In this document: positions 30,072 through 39,764 of the stretch, one piece after another | Position numbering within the stretch: position 1 is the stretch's first letter | How the letters are laid out: every line of letters begins with the position of its first letter | Assembly (NCBI RefSeq): GCF_900095205.1 | Contig: NZ_LT606951.1 | Location: forward strand, 310,001-374,000 | Reading direction: 5' to 3' | Length of the DNA stretch: 64,000 nt | Source of the DNA: Polynucleobacter necessarius | Lineage (GTDB): Bacteria; Pseudomonadota; Gammaproteobacteria; Burkholderiales; Burkholderiaceae | Made by a program: the position numbers and the translations under genes | The notes under the pieces: generated by a model | What the model saw: the letters and a program-made list of their open reading frames with translations, nothing else | Database searches by the model: none | What the model was told of the DNA's origin: nothing

Positions 30072-31019
30072 ATGACATCTCTGGCAAAACCTCAAGTGCC
30101 CGGTCAGGTAAAGCACTACCTGCAGTTTTCTGACCTTACTCGTGAAGAGTATGACTATCTTCTAAAGCGCGCTGCATGGCTCAAGGCCAAATTCAAGAGC
30201 TATGAGACCTGGCATCCCTTGCTTGATCGAACATTGGCGATGATTTTTGAGAAGCATTCCACTCGCACTCGTTTGTCTTTTGAAGCGGGTATTCACCAGC
30301 TTGGCGGTCACGCCGTATACCTGAACACTCGGGACACCCAGTTGGGCCGTGGTGAGCCTGTGGAGGACGCTGCGCAAGCGATTTCTCGGATGACCGACAT
30401 CATCATGATCCGCACCTTTGGTCGGGAGATTATTGAGCGCTTTGCTTCCAATTCGCGCGTTCCGGTCATTAATGGCCTAACGAATGAATTTCATCCTTGC
30501 CAGGTATTGGCAGATATTTTTACGCTTGTTGAGGCGCGTGGCCCCATCCAAGGAAAGACCGTGGCTTGGGTAGGTGATGCCAACAATATGGCCTACACCT
30601 GGCTGCAAGCGGCTGAATGTTTAGATTTTCAGTTGCGCTTCTCCGCACCTGAGGGATATCAGTTGGATCCAGCGCGTTTGACCCCAGAGGCGGCAAAACA
30701 TCTAACGATTTGTGCTGACCCCAAAGAAGCATGCAAAGGCGCTGATTTAGTGACCACTGACGTCTGGATCAGTATGGGCTATGAAGCAGAAAATACCTCT
30801 CGTATGAATGCCTTTAAAGACTGGATGGTCGATGAGGAGTTGATGTCATTGGCTAAACCAGATGCTTTGTTTATGCATTGTTTGCCAGCACATCGTGGCG
30901 AAGAGGTTTCGGCTGGAGTCATCGATGGACCACAAAGCATTGTGTGGGAAGAGGCAGAAAATCGTTTGCATGTCCAAAAGGCGTTGATGGAGTATTTGCT
31001 TTGCGGTCGTTTGGATTAA
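30072..31019 (+). CDS. argF: ornithine carbamoyltransferase
   Basis: Makes citrulline from ornithine and carbamoyl phosphate in arginine synthesis. It has 315 residues. The carbamoyl-phosphate site KHSTRTRLSFEAG, the HPCQ motif (NEFHPCQVLADIFT), and MHCLPAHRGEEV with the ornithine-side Cys are all present. It lies 80 bases before argG on the same strand; with argD elsewhere in this window, three steps of arginine synthesis are intact. Confidence 0.97.
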   Translation: MTSLAKPQVPGQVKHYLQFSDLTREEYDYLLKRAAWLKAKFKSYETWHPLLDRTLAMIFEKHSTRTRLSFEAGIHQLGGHAVYLNTRDTQLGRGEPVEDAAQAISRMTDIIMIRTFGREIIERFASNSRVPVINGLTNEFHPCQVLADIFTLVEARGPIQGKTVAWVGDANNMAYTWLQAAECLDFQLRFSAPEGYQLDPARLTPEAAKHLTICADPKEACKGADLVTTDVWISMGYEAENTSRMNAFKDWMVDEELMSLAKPDALFMHCLPAHRGEEVSAGVIDGPQSIVWEEAENRLHVQKALMEYLLCGRLD

Positions 31020-31099
31020 GCACGAGAACGCAAGCAATAAAATATTGAGTAATTTGCTTAATTAAGTTTTTAATTAATTTTTTGATTGAATAAGAAAAA

Positions 31100-32332
31100 A
31101 TGTCTGATATTAAAAAAGCAGTCTTAGCGTATTCCGGTGGTCTAGATACAAGCGGCATCTTGAAATGGCTTCAAGATACTTATGGCTGTGAAATCATCAC
31201 GTTTACTGCTGATTTGGGTCAAGGCGAAGAGCTGGAGCCAGCACGAGCTAAGGCTTTGCAATTTGGCATCAAGCCAGAAAATATTTTTATCGACGACTTA
31301 CGTGAAGAGTTTGTGCGCGATTTTGTATTTCCAATGTTCCGTGCAAATACGATTTATGAGGGCGAGTACCTATTAGGTACATCCATTGCACGTCCATTAG
31401 TTGCAAAACGTCAAATTGAAATCGCTCGCTTAACTGGTGCGGATTCTGTATCACATGGCGCCACTGGCAAAGGTAATGACCAGGTGCGCTTTGAGTTGGG
31501 TTATTACGCTTTAGAGCCAGGAATCAAAGTCATTGCCCCTTGGCGCGAATGGGATCTTCTCTCACGCGAGAAATTGATGGCTTACGCAGAGAAGCATGGT
31601 ATTCCAGTTGAAATGAAGCATAAGCAAGGTGGCTCACCATACTCAATGGATGCCAACCTCTTGCATATTAGTTATGAGGGCCGTCATTTAGAAAACCCGA
31701 ATGCAGAAGCTGAAGAATCGATGTGGCGTTGGACAGTTTCTCCCGAGAAGGCGCCAGATGTCCCTGAAATTATTGAGATTGAATTTAAGGTTGGTGATCC
31801 TGTTGCTATTAACGGTAAGACCTACAAACCTCATGAGTTGCTCGCTGAATTAAATCGCATTGGTGGCGCGCATGGCATTGGCCGTCTCGACCTGGTAGAA
31901 AATCGTTTTGTAGGAATGAAGAGTCGTGGTTGTTATGAAACCCCTGGCGGCACAATTCTTTTGAAGGCGCACCGTGGTATCGAGAGTATTACTTTGGATC
32001 GCGAAGTGGCTCACCTGAAAGATGATTTGATGCCACGCTACGCAAGCTTGATTTATAACGGATTATGGTGGGCGCCAGAGCGCGTTGCCCTACAAACCCT
32101 GATCGATCATACGCAACAAGCTGTTAATGGTGTTGTCCGTCTGAAACTCTATAAAGGCTCTGTATCTGTGATTTCACGTGATTCAGCCAATACTTTGTTT
32201 GATCAAAATATTGCAACCTTTGATGATGATGGCGGTGCTTACAACCAAGCAGATGCTGGTGGCTTTATCAAACTCAATGCTTTGCGTATGCGCATTGCTG
32301 AAACAGCAAGACGTAAGCGCGCCAAGAAATAA
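31100..32332 (+). CDS. argG: argininosuccinate synthase
   Basis: Joins citrulline and aspartate using ATP. It has 410 residues and begins [20 protein letters not shown] with the SGGLDTS pyrophosphate loop. Other motifs are [37 protein letters not shown] and [20 protein letters not shown]. The residue after SGGLDTS is Gly where most relatives have Val (SVI), one base change away. The frame is fully open, so this looks like a functional gene with a single unusual residue. Confidence 0.96.
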   Translation: MSDIKKAVLAYSGGLDTSGILKWLQDTYGCEIITFTADLGQGEELEPARAKALQFGIKPENIFIDDLREEFVRDFVFPMFRANTIYEGEYLLGTSIARPLVAKRQIEIARLTGADSVSHGATGKGNDQVRFELGYYALEPGIKVIAPWREWDLLSREKLMAYAEKHGIPVEMKHKQGGSPYSMDANLLHISYEGRHLENPNAEAEESMWRWTVSPEKAPDVPEIIEIEFKVGDPVAINGKTYKPHELLAELNRIGGAHGIGRLDLVENRFVGMKSRGCYETPGGTILLKAHRGIESITLDREVAHLKDDLMPRYASLIYNGLWWAPERVALQTLIDHTQQAVNGVVRLKLYKGSVSVISRDSANTLFDQNIATFDDDGGAYNQADAGGFIKLNALRMRIAETARRKRAKK

Positions 32333-32384
32333 TTAAAGCAATACAAGTAATAGGTTGGAACTAAATAGAATAGAAAGAACTTCA

Positions 32385-32692
32385 ATGCAATTTGATCAAG
32401 TTTCCGTAGGTAAAAAAGCCAATGTATTTTTTGATGGTAAATGTGTTTCTCATACTGTGACACTGCCAAATGGCCATGCGTAAGTCCGTTGGCGTCGTTG
32501 CTGCCAAGTACTCTGCGTTTTGATTTGAGCACTAAGGAGGTGATGGAAGTAGTTGATGGATCTGCTTTCGTTAGCGTCAATGGTGCTCCTGAGCAAGAGT
32601 TCAAAGTTGGTCAAAGCTGGGAAGTGGAAAAGGGTGGTTACTTCATTATTCGTGCCGAGCAACCAGTACATTATGTTTGCCATTTTGAGTAA
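32385..32692 (+). pseudogene. ppnP: broken pyrimidine/purine nucleoside phosphorylase (PpnP, DUF1255)
   Basis: PpnP is a small cupin that splits nucleosides with phosphate. The ATG at 32385 opens [19 protein letters not shown] and reaches TAA at 32481. The rest, LPSTLRFDLSTKEVMEVVDG and EKGGYFIIRAEQPVHYVCHF, is in another frame up to 32692. A short stretch in a third frame (KSVGVV) lies between. Two +1 insertions, near 32478 and near 32500, restore NGHRKSVGVVLPSTLRFDL and a normal protein of about 102 residues. Confidence 0.88.
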
Positions 32693-32710
32693 CTAGTAGA
32701 TATCTCTAAT

Positions 32711-32738
32711 AAAGCCACCCTGAGGTGGCTTTATTTTT
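32711..32738 (+). terminator. rho-independent terminator after the ppnP relic
   Basis: AAAGCCACC (32711-32719) pairs with GGTGGCTTT (32724-32732) around CTGA, followed by ATTTTT. It still ends the argF-argG-ppnP unit. Confidence 0.9.
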
Positions 32739-32765
32739 ACCTAAAAATTAGATTAAGCTATACTC

Positions 32766-33509
32766 ATGAGTAACTTAAAAACATTCTGGGTCAGTCTAAT
32801 TCTGACGCTTTGCTGCAATTCACTTTTGTTTGCACAGTCGGATAAAGTGGATTTGTATGTAGATACTGCTCGTTATTCAGATGGTGACGAAATTCCTTAT
32901 GTTTTTGTGCCCTCGGCCACATTGCCCTCCAAGTATGCCCTTATTGTTATGCTCGGTGGTCACGGAACGATTGGTTTAAAGAAAAACGCTGATGGAACTC
33001 CGTTTTTTTCTGGCAAAGGAAATTTCTTAGCCCGCACTAGAGGGATATTTTCCGATGGCGATGTTGCAGTTGTTGTAATCGATAGGGGTAGGAGCTTAGA
33101 TCGTATGCGTGGAGTGATAGCTGATTTAAGAGCTAAATTTCCTGCAGCCAAAATATATGTAGCGGATACCAGTATGAGCATAACCGAGACTATCTATATG
33201 GCTGAGAATATGGATGGAGAGGTTGCAGGCTTTATTCACACCTCTTCGGTTGGCAGCAATTGGCGGGGTCTGGACACCAGGAATCGAAAAAATCGTAACC
33301 TGATCGTGACCCATAAATACGATGGATGTAAGTGCATCACCCAAACGAGCTCATCTATTGAAAATAGTGAGCGTTATGGGACTCCACTTTTTGTAGTGGA
33401 GGGTGGGATTGATGAAGGCGATCCCTGCCAAGCCTCCGGTCACCATGGCTACAGGGGAATAGAGCAGGAGGTTGTGGACAAAATAAAAGCTTGGATGAAA
33501 CAGAGTTAA
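32766..33509 (+). CDS. secreted alpha/beta-hydrolase-like protein
   Basis: Protein of 247 residues with a signal peptide (hydrophobic stretch WVSLILTLCCNSLLFAQS, cut probably after AQ). The body looks like an alpha/beta hydrolase: VMLGGHGT as the oxyanion strand, VADTSMSITETIYMAE at the nucleophile position, GGIDEGDPC for an acid, and ASGHHGY for the histidine. The nucleophile elbow is unusual, with Asp before TS where a Gly is common in this type. Cys pairs near CKC and DPC may form disulfides in the periplasm. The substrate is unknown and catalytic activity is uncertain. Confidence 0.65.
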   Translation: MSNLKTFWVSLILTLCCNSLLFAQSDKVDLYVDTARYSDGDEIPYVFVPSATLPSKYALIVMLGGHGTIGLKKNADGTPFFSGKGNFLARTRGIFSDGDVAVVVIDRGRSLDRMRGVIADLRAKFPAAKIYVADTSMSITETIYMAENMDGEVAGFIHTSSVGSNWRGLDTRNRKNRNLIVTHKYDGCKCITQTSSSIENSERYGTPLFVVEGGIDEGDPCQASGHHGYRGIEQEVVDKIKAWMKQS

Positions 33510-33519
33510 GTCAGAAAAT

Positions 33520-33972
33520 TTATTTTTTTGGTAATCCAGTAATCACCGTTCCAGGAACTATCACCCTCTCTGAGAACCATTGTTTATTCATTTCGAGGGC
33601 ATAACGCACTGCAGCTTTAGGGCAGTGGTTGTTAGTGGTTTCTGCTTGCATCTCTTCTATGTTCACAATCTTGCCGTCATCTGCAATGAATGCAATGGAG
33701 AGTGGAATTTTTGTGTTGTTCATCCAGAAGCAATGACCCGCCTTTTGCTCAAAGATAAATAACATTCCAGAATTTGTGGGCATGCTGGTGCGGTTCATAA
33801 GTCCGACTTCTCTAGCTTTGGGCGTATCAGCAAGCTCGGCTTGTATGCGGTAGATGCCCATTTTCAATTCAATGGTGGGTAGACCAACATTGACCTGGGC
33901 CCATGAGAAGTTTGAACAAATGAAAAGGGGTGCTAACAGCAGTTGGCGAAAATAGGGGATGGACATATTCAT
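33520..33972 (-). CDS. DUF192 exported protein
   Basis: DUF192 proteins are small beta proteins of unknown function, often exported. This one has 150 residues with a signal peptide (FRQLLLAPLFICSNFSWAQ) and the family core AKARE-like TPKAREVGLMNRTSMPTNSG, MLFIF and FWMNNTKIPLSIAFI. The end ALEMNKQWFSERVIVPGTVI is also typical. Start may be ATG 33972 or 33966. It is convergent with the secreted hydrolase-like gene. Confidence 0.88.
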   Translation of the reverse strand: MNMSIPYFRQLLLAPLFICSNFSWAQVNVGLPTIELKMGIYRIQAELADTPKAREVGLMNRTSMPTNSGMLFIFEQKAGHCFWMNNTKIPLSIAFIADDGKIVNIEEMQAETTNNHCPKAAVRYALEMNKQWFSERVIVPGTVITGLPKK

Positions 33973-34008
33973 GGGTGCATTTTAAGTTAGGCAAATTGCG
34001 GACGAAAA

Positions 34009-34036
34009 AAACCCAGGAACAAGTCCTGGGTTTTTA
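34009..34036 (-). terminator. rho-independent terminator after the cold-shock gene
   Basis: AAACCCAGGA (34009-34018) pairs with TCCTGGGTTT (34024-34033) around ACAAG. Both sides carry A/T tracts, so it can work in both directions; the cold-shock gene is the one that ends here. Confidence 0.88.
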
Positions 34037-34054
34037 ATAATGATCTAAGGACTA

Positions 34055-34258
34055 TTAAGCCGCTTGGATATTGGTAGCTTGCTTGCCTTTAGGGCCCTGG
34101 GTAATGTCAAACGTTACTTTTTGGTTTTCCTTAAGGGTTTTGAACCCAGGCATAGTAATTGCGCTGAAATGCGCGAACAACTCTTCTTCACCATCATCAG
34201 GTTTGATAAAGCCAAAACCTTTTGCATCATTGAACCACTTAACAATTCCGGTCGCCAT
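34055..34258 (-). CDS. cold-shock protein (CspA family)
   Basis: Single cold-shock domain of 67 residues that binds single-stranded RNA and DNA. RNP1 is KGFGFIKP and RNP2 is ELFAHFSAI. It begins [17 protein letters not shown], the standard start in Burkholderiales. The 263 bases between this start and clpS on the other strand hold a long leader for the cold-shock mRNA, as usual in this family; I recognise no further gene there. Confidence 0.96.
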   Translation of the reverse strand: MATGIVKWFNDAKGFGFIKPDDGEEELFAHFSAITMPGFKTLKENQKVTFDITQGPKGKQATNIQAA

Positions 34259-34521
34259 GCGAACTCCATTACATAAACTTAAAACAACCGTGATGAGGGT
34301 AAATACTTTTTAATCAGTCTCAATCCACAACACGCCTAAATAGAACCTCTTTTGAAGCCCACCCCCTGATTGTTTGCCCTTTTTGGAGGGGTGTCAAGGA
34401 GTTATATGCCCCTACCCCTTAGTAAATCCCCAATATGGTTATTAAGAGGGTTTTTTGCGGGTTTTACGCAACAAGACCCCAGTAAATTAAAGTTTCAGCA
34501 TCTGTGTTTAGAATGTTTCTC

Positions 34522-34869
34522 ATGAGTCGCAAACCTAAAAATCCCGCTACAGGCATATCGAGTAATCCATATGCCGAAGACACTATTCTTCTCGAAAAGC
34601 AGGTTGAGCAAGTTAAAGCGCCTTCGATGTACAAAGTTTTACTCTTGAATGATGACCACACGCCAATGGAATTTGTGGTGATGGTCATTCAGGAGTATTT
34701 TGATAAAGATCATGAAACAGCTACACGCATCATGTTGCAGGTTCATTTAGTTGGTAAAGGTGTTTGCGGGATTTTTACCCGCGATGTTGCTGCCACCAAA
34801 GTGCATCAAGTTATTGAACTCTCCCGTGAAGCGGGCCACCCACTACAGTGTACTATGGAGGAAGCATGA
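34522..34869 (+). CDS. clpS: ClpP-protease adaptor ClpS
   Basis: N-recognin that hands N-degron substrates to ClpA. The 115 residues contain [20 protein letters not shown] with the N-degron pocket residues, and [21 protein letters not shown] flexible N-terminal arm precedes the core. ATG at 34522 ([11 protein letters not shown]) is preferred over the GTG at 34504. It overlaps clpA by four bases (ATGA), which fits joint use of the products. Confidence 0.95.
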   Translation: MSRKPKNPATGISSNPYAEDTILLEKQVEQVKAPSMYKVLLLNDDHTPMEFVVMVIQEYFDKDHETATRIMLQVHLVGKGVCGIFTRDVAATKVHQVIELSREAGHPLQCTMEEA

Positions 34870-37172
34870 TTGCCCAAGAATTAGAAGTAAGTTTGCACAT
34901 GGCGTTTGTTGACGCAAGGGCATCACGACATGAGTTCATTACTGTCGAGCATTTGCTCGCAGTCCTATTGGACAATGCGACGGCCGTTGAGGTTTTAAAA
35001 GCTTGTGCGGTAAATATTGCAGAGCTGCGCGCTCAATTGAAAAACTTTATTAATGACAATGCTCCGGTTGTGCCGGGTAATGATGAAGTTGATACACAAC
35101 CTACGCTTGGGTTTCAGCGAGTGATTCAGCGCGCCATCATGCATGTGCAATCCACCTCAAATGGTAAAAAAGAAGTTACTGGTGCGAACGTATTGGTTGC
35201 TATTTTTGGTGAAAAAGATTCGCATGCTGTGTATTTCTTACAACAGCAGGGTGTTACCCGCTTGGATGTAGTGAACTTCATTAGTCATGGTGTGCGTAAA
35301 GATCAGTCCGAGCACGTGAAGCCAGTAGAGTCCACACAAGAGACTGAGGAGGCTGCAGCCTCTGGTAAAGAAAGTCCTCTTGAGCAATACACGCAAAATC
35401 TGAATGCCCTAGCTCGACAAGGCAAGATCGATCCATTAATTGGTCGTGAGAGCGAAGTCGAGCGTGTTATTCAGGTTCTTTGTCGTCGTCGCAAGAATAA
35501 CCCGCTGTTGGTGGGTGAGGCGGGTGTTGGTAAGACTGCGATCGCCGAGGGCTTGGCCTGGAGAATTGTTAAAGATGATGTGCCAGATATTTTGGCCAAC
35601 GCTACTGTGTACTCATTGGACATGGGCGCATTATTGGCTGGCACCAAATATCGTGGTGATTTTGAGCAGCGCTTAAAGAGTGTTCTGAAATCTCTTAAAG
35701 ATCATGCGCATGGTGTTTTATTTATCGATGAGATTCATATGCTGATTGGGGCGGGTGCTGCCTCTGGCGGAACCTTAGATGCAAGCAATCTTTTAAAGCC
35801 CGCTTTATCTAATGGCCAGCTGAAGTGCATTGGTGCTACTACTTTTACAGAGTATCGTGGTATTTTTGAAAAGGACGCAGCTTTATCTCGTCGCTTCCAA
35901 AAGGTTGATGTAGTAGAGCCAACGGTAGATCAGACCGTGCAAATTTTGCGTGGCCTAAAATCTCGTTTTGAAGAGCACCATAGTGTGAAGTATGCAGCGG
36001 GTGCCTTGGTTGCAGCAGCTGAGCTTTCTGCTCGTTACATTAATGATCGTCATTTACCTGATAAAGCTATTGATGTCATCGACGAAGCAGGGGCGGCCCA
36101 ACGCATCTTGCCAAAATCAAAACAAAAGAAAACCATCGGTCGTCCAGAGATTGAGGAGATTGTTGCAAAGATTGCTCGCATACCGCCTCAATCTGTCACT
36201 GTTGACGATCGTAGCAAGCTGCAAACTTTAGACCGCGACATTAAGAGCGTGGTGTTTGGTCAAGATCCTGCCATCGAGGCCTTGGCGAGTGCCATTAAGA
36301 TGACTCGTGCTGGTTTAGGCAAGATTGATCGTCCAATTGGCTCCTTCCTGTTCTCTGGCCCAACAGGAGTTGGTAAAACTGAGGTGGCAAAGCAACTTGC
36401 TTACATCTTGGGAATTGAGCTTTTGCGCTTCGATATGTCTGAGTATATGGAGCGTCATGCAGTAAGCCGCTTGATTGGCGCGCCACCCGGCTATGTTGGC
36501 TTTGATCAAGGAGGTCTACTAACTGAGGCAGTTAATAAGAAGCCACATTGCGTCCTGCTATTAGACGAAATTGAAAAAGCCCATCCTGATATTTTCAATA
36601 TTCTCTTGCAAGTAATGGATCACGGCACTTTAACGGATAACAATGGTCGTAAGACTGACTTCCGTAATGTGATCATCATTATGACTACCAATGCTGGCGC
36701 CGAGGCGATGCAGAAATCGACCATTGGGTTTACCAATGCACGCGAATCTGGCGATGAGATGGCGGATATTAAGAAGTTCTTCACACCTGAGTTCCGCAAC
36801 CGTTTGGATGCAATCGTTTCCTTTAAGGCGCTTGATGAGTCCATCATCATGCGCGTAGTAGATAAGTTCTTGATGCAACTTGAAGAGCAACTCCATGAGA
36901 AGAAGGTTGATGCTACCTTTAGTCCCGCATTAAGGGCGCATTTAGCTAAACATGGTTTTGATCCATTAATGGGCGCGCGACCTATGCAACGAATTATTCA
37001 GGATACTGTTCGTAAAGCCCTTGCCGATGAACTTTTGTTTGGTAAGCTGGCTCAGGGTGGACATGTGGACGTTGACATTGATGCGGATGGTAAAGTGCTT
37101 CTGAATTTTGATACTCCAGTATTGCCAGGAAAAACAACTAAAGCGGATGTAGCGCCAGCAGAAGAAATTTAA
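34866..37172 (+). CDS. clpA: ATP-dependent Clp protease ATPase subunit ClpA
   Basis: Unfoldase of ClpAP, 768 residues from ATG 34866. The N-domain is followed by two AAA+ modules: the first with Walker [15 protein letters not shown] and Walker [15 protein letters not shown], the second with [14 protein letters not shown] and [15 protein letters not shown]. The ClpP-docking loop is seen as STIGFTNA, close to the IGL/IGF motif. The absence of a long middle coiled coil separates it from ClpB. Frame is fully open. Confidence 0.98.
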   Translation: MIAQELEVSLHMAFVDARASRHEFITVEHLLAVLLDNATAVEVLKACAVNIAELRAQLKNFINDNAPVVPGNDEVDTQPTLGFQRVIQRAIMHVQSTSNGKKEVTGANVLVAIFGEKDSHAVYFLQQQGVTRLDVVNFISHGVRKDQSEHVKPVESTQETEEAAASGKESPLEQYTQNLNALARQGKIDPLIGRESEVERVIQVLCRRRKNNPLLVGEAGVGKTAIAEGLAWRIVKDDVPDILANATVYSLDMGALLAGTKYRGDFEQRLKSVLKSLKDHAHGVLFIDEIHMLIGAGAASGGTLDASNLLKPALSNGQLKCIGATTFTEYRGIFEKDAALSRRFQKVDVVEPTVDQTVQILRGLKSRFEEHHSVKYAAGALVAAAELSARYINDRHLPDKAIDVIDEAGAAQRILPKSKQKKTIGRPEIEEIVAKIARIPPQSVTVDDRSKLQTLDRDIKSVVFGQDPAIEALASAIKMTRAGLGKIDRPIGSFLFSGPTGVGKTEVAKQLAYILGIELLRFDMSEYMERHAVSRLIGAPPGYVGFDQGGLLTEAVNKKPHCVLLLDEIEKAHPDIFNILLQVMDHGTLTDNNGRKTDFRNVIIIMTTNAGAEAMQKSTIGFTNARESGDEMADIKKFFTPEFRNRLDAIVSFKALDESIIMRVVDKFLMQLEEQLHEKKVDATFSPALRAHLAKHGFDPLMGARPMQRIIQDTVRKALADELLFGKLAQGGHVDVDIDADGKVLLNFDTPVLPGKTTKADVAPAEEI

Positions 37173-37207
37173 TTAACCAACGATTTGAAAAGATAAAACC
37201 AAAAAAT

Positions 37208-37441
37208 ATGTCTTATCACGATAAATTATTAGAAGCTTTTGAAACCTACAAGGCTGAAAACGAAAAGTTTCAAGGCAAAGGCATTAAAGCGTTTGCGGCT
37301 CGTGCTCGCAAGGCCTTGCAAGAAATTGCTGGATCTTGCAAAGAGCGCCGTAAAGAAATTGCCGCTAAAAAAGAGTCTCGTGAAGGCGCTGGTGTTGGCA
37401 TATCGCAAGATGCTGCTCGCAAGGCGCACATTCGTAAATAA
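37208..37441 (+). CDS. small basic protein of unknown function
   Basis: 77 residues, strongly basic and helical, with the core AFAARARKALQEIAGSCKER followed by a Lys/Arg-rich stretch. It looks like a short histone-like or nucleic-acid-binding protein; I do not recognise a named family. It starts 35 bases after clpA, on the same strand, and is followed by a strong terminator, which supports it as a real gene and as the last member of the clpS-clpA unit. Confidence 0.7.
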   Translation: MSYHDKLLEAFETYKAENEKFQGKGIKAFAARARKALQEIAGSCKERRKEIAAKKESREGAGVGISQDAARKAHIRK

Positions 37442-37460
37442 GGTATGCGTATTTAAAAGA

Positions 37461-37486
37461 AAAGCCACCTACGGGTGGCTTTTTAT
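37461..37486 (+). terminator. rho-independent terminator with UACG tetraloop
   Basis: AAAGCCACC (37461-37469), loop TACG, GGTGGCTTT (37474-37482), then TTATT. The loop closed by C and G is a UNCG tetraloop, a very stable form. The stem is identical to the terminator at 32711. Confidence 0.9.
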
Positions 37487-37497
37487 TGGTCAATTTT

Positions 37498-38046
37498 TTA
37501 AGACCGTTTTCGATTTAAAAATAAAGCGTTACATTCTGATTCAAGAGCACCGCCCACTATTTGGGTTTGGCTAAAGTTGCTCCCTTGATTAATTTCTTTA
37601 GCGCTAAAGGTAAAAATATCAATACCTGATTTTTGAATAGTTGCTGCCGAACTACCATAGACAACCCCGCCTATGCCTACCCAGATCAGGGCGCTCATAC
37701 ACATAGGGCAGAGCTCGCCAGTGGAGTAAAGAATGCAGTCACCCCAATTTTTATTTCCATATTGACCGAGGTAATTATTCATGCAGACCATCTCACCATG
37801 AAGTATTGGGTTATGAAGGGTTTGATTAACGCCTTTAGCGAGAATAGTTCCACTATTGGAATTCGTGATGACAGCGCCAAACGGATATGTCTGATTTTGA
37901 ACGGCTATAGCAATAGCATCTCACATTGCGGCTTCATGATTCTTCATCGGAATAGATGAAAGTTTGGTTTTTGCCAGGACGCCTCGAGTGAGGCCAGATA
38001 AGCCGCGGGCGCATAAACAGGTTAAGGCTCCGCGGCGATTCATCAT
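37498..38046 (-). pseudogene. nucleoside deaminase interrupted by one stop codon
   Basis: Cytidine/guanine-deaminase-like enzyme. The frame begins MMNRRGALTCLCARGL, with a possible twin-arginine signal, and is open through to 37498 except for one TGA at 37921-37923. The stop lies in NHEAAM-stop-DAIAIAVQNQTYPFGAV; CGA to TGA is one C-to-T change. Zinc-site motifs are HGE (LHGEMVCMNNY) and ELCPMCMSALIW, where most relatives have EPCPMC, so the Pro may also have been lost. The start codon follows the dut stop by one base. Without readthrough the product would end before the zinc site. Confidence 0.82.
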
Positions 38047-38047
38047 A

Positions 38048-38497
38048 TTAAGTTCTACCAGTACTGCCAAAACCACCAGCGCCACGACTGCTCTCGGTAA
38101 ATTCTTCAACTACTTTGAGTTCGACTTGCTGAACGGGCATCACAACCAATTGGGCTAAGCGCTCCATAGGCTCAAGTTTGAATGGAGTTGATCCGCGATT
38201 CCAGGTGCTCACCATTAATTGCCCTTGGTAATCAGAGTCAATTAAGCCTACGAGGTTACCTAAGACGATCCCATGCTTATGGCCAAGGCCTGAACGAGGA
38301 AGAATAAATGCCGCATATTTTGGGTCTTCTACGTAGATTGCTAAACCAGTAGGTACCAGAACGGTCTGACCTGGCGCAATCTCAATTGTTTCATCTATGC
38401 AGGCACGTAAATCCAATCCAGCGCTACCAGGAGTGCCATAAGTAGGTAATTGGTCGCGTATCCGTTCATCGAGAATTTTGATTTGAAGTGATTGCAT
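38048..38497 (-). CDS. dut: dUTP diphosphatase
   Basis: Hydrolyses dUTP to dUMP. The 149 residues show all trimeric dUTPase motifs: [52 protein letters not shown] and the flexible tail [12 protein letters not shown]. It lies 46 bases after coaBC on the minus strand, the usual coaBC-dut neighbourhood. Confidence 0.97.
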   Translation of the reverse strand: MQSLQIKILDERIRDQLPTYGTPGSAGLDLRACIDETIEIAPGQTVLVPTGLAIYVEDPKYAAFILPRSGLGHKHGIVLGNLVGLIDSDYQGQLMVSTWNRGSTPFKLEPMERLAQLVVMPVQQVELKVVEEFTESSRGAGGFGSTGRT

Positions 38498-38543
38498 GAA
38501 ATGTCCTAAAGCGGGTAGAAAAAAGAACTACAAAAAATTGGGT

Positions 38544-39755
38544 TTAGATTTTCTTGGCAACTAACTGAATCAGTTGACGTGCAAGCTGTAGTTTTTCAGC
38601 CTTAGCAATTTTTTTGCTACCTACAGAATCAATTACCAATAATTGATTAAGATCGCTACCAAAGGTGTCTGGGCCAATGTTGCCAACAACCATTGGAATG
38701 CCTTTACGTTTGCGTTTTTCTTCGGCGTGCTTCTCAAGGTCGGTTGATTCGGCAGCAAAGCCTACGCAATAAGGGTAAGGTTTGCCAGCTTTGGTCTTCA
38801 CTGTTTTTGAGACGTCCAGCAGAATGTCTGGGTTGGCGATAAATTCGAGCGCAGGCGCTTGATTGCCTTGACGCTTCATTTTTTCTTTGGCAGGTTTAGC
38901 AATACCCCAATCAGCAACCGCGGCAACCGCAAAGAAAATATCGCAGTCAACTGCGCTGAGTGTGGCGGCATGCATTTCATTTGCACTTACTACATCAGTG
39001 CGAATGATTCCCCCAGTTGCTGCAAGTGGGGTTGGAAGATCACAAGGCCCAGCAATTAAATGAACCTGCGCGCCAGCCTCAACAGCAGCTCTTGCAATGG
39101 CAAAACCCATCTTGCCTGAGCTATGGTTGGTGATGCCTCGTACAGGATCGATTGCCTCAAAAGTGGGGCCGGCTGTTATTAATACCTTTTTTCCGGCCAG
39201 TGATTTTTTTTGAAAGAAAGCAACCACTTGCTCAGTAACTTCTGCTGGCTCGAGCATTCTGCCCATGCCTACTTCTCCACAAGCTTGAAATCCGCTAGCT
39301 GGACCTAAGAGGGTAACGCCATCGTCTATTAGTCTTTTGGCACTTCGTTGTGTGGCTGCATGCTCCCACATTTGTTTATTCATGGCAGGGGTAAGCAGGA
39401 GCGGGCAATCTCTTGCGAGGGAAAGCGTGGTTAATAAGTCATCAGCTAAGCCCAGCGATAGCTTTGCCATGAGATCAGCACTTGCAGGTGCAATCAAAAT
39501 GGCATCTGCAGAACGAGATAACTCAATATGAGCCATATTATTCGGAATAGTGCTATCCCATTGACTTAAATATACTGGGTTGCCAGTCAGGGCCTGCATT
39601 GTCACTGGAGTTGCAAATTGCTGTGCAGCTTCAGTCATCACTACTTGAACAGATGCGCCTTCTTGCATCAATTGGCGAGCAAGTTCTGGGGCTTTGTAGG
39701 CCGCAATACCGCCAGAAATTCCGAGAACGATCTTCTTATTTAAAAGTGATTGCAT
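38544..39755 (-). CDS. coaBC: bifunctional phosphopantothenoylcysteine synthetase/decarboxylase
   Basis: Makes phosphopantetheine from phosphopantothenate and cysteine in CoA synthesis. The N-terminal flavoprotein decarboxylase (CoaC) has [17 protein letters not shown], the active-site His region and [14 protein letters not shown]; the C-terminal synthetase (CoaB) begins near residue 190 with [20 protein letters not shown] and has [11 protein letters not shown]. 403 residues, normal length. It is intact although panB upstream in the pathway is broken, so CoA is probably made from imported pantothenate. Confidence 0.95.
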   Translation of the reverse strand: MQSLLNKKIVLGISGGIAAYKAPELARQLMQEGASVQVVMTEAAQQFATPVTMQALTGNPVYLSQWDSTIPNNMAHIELSRSADAILIAPASADLMAKLSLGLADDLLTTLSLARDCPLLLTPAMNKQMWEHAATQRSAKRLIDDGVTLLGPASGFQACGEVGMGRMLEPAEVTEQVVAFFQKKSLAGKKVLITAGPTFEAIDPVRGITNHSSGKMGFAIARAAVEAGAQVHLIAGPCDLPTPLAATGGIIRTDVVSANEMHAATLSAVDCDIFFAVAAVADWGIAKPAKEKMKRQGNQAPALEFIANPDILLDVSKTVKTKAGKPYPYCVGFAAESTDLEKHAEEKRKRKGIPMVVGNIGPDTFGSDLNQLLVIDSVGSKKIAKAEKLQLARQLIQLVAKKI

Positions 39756-39764
39756 GGCGCCAGC

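Noticed and set aside
34259..34521. Riboswitch or small RNA between the cold-shock gene and clpS
   Set aside because: The gap is A/T- and C-rich with no convincing stem-loop or known riboswitch core; a cold-shock mRNA leader is enough to explain it.
37208..37441. Antitoxin or toxin partner next to clpA
   Set aside because: No paired second small gene and no toxin family motif; it is a single basic protein closed by a terminator.
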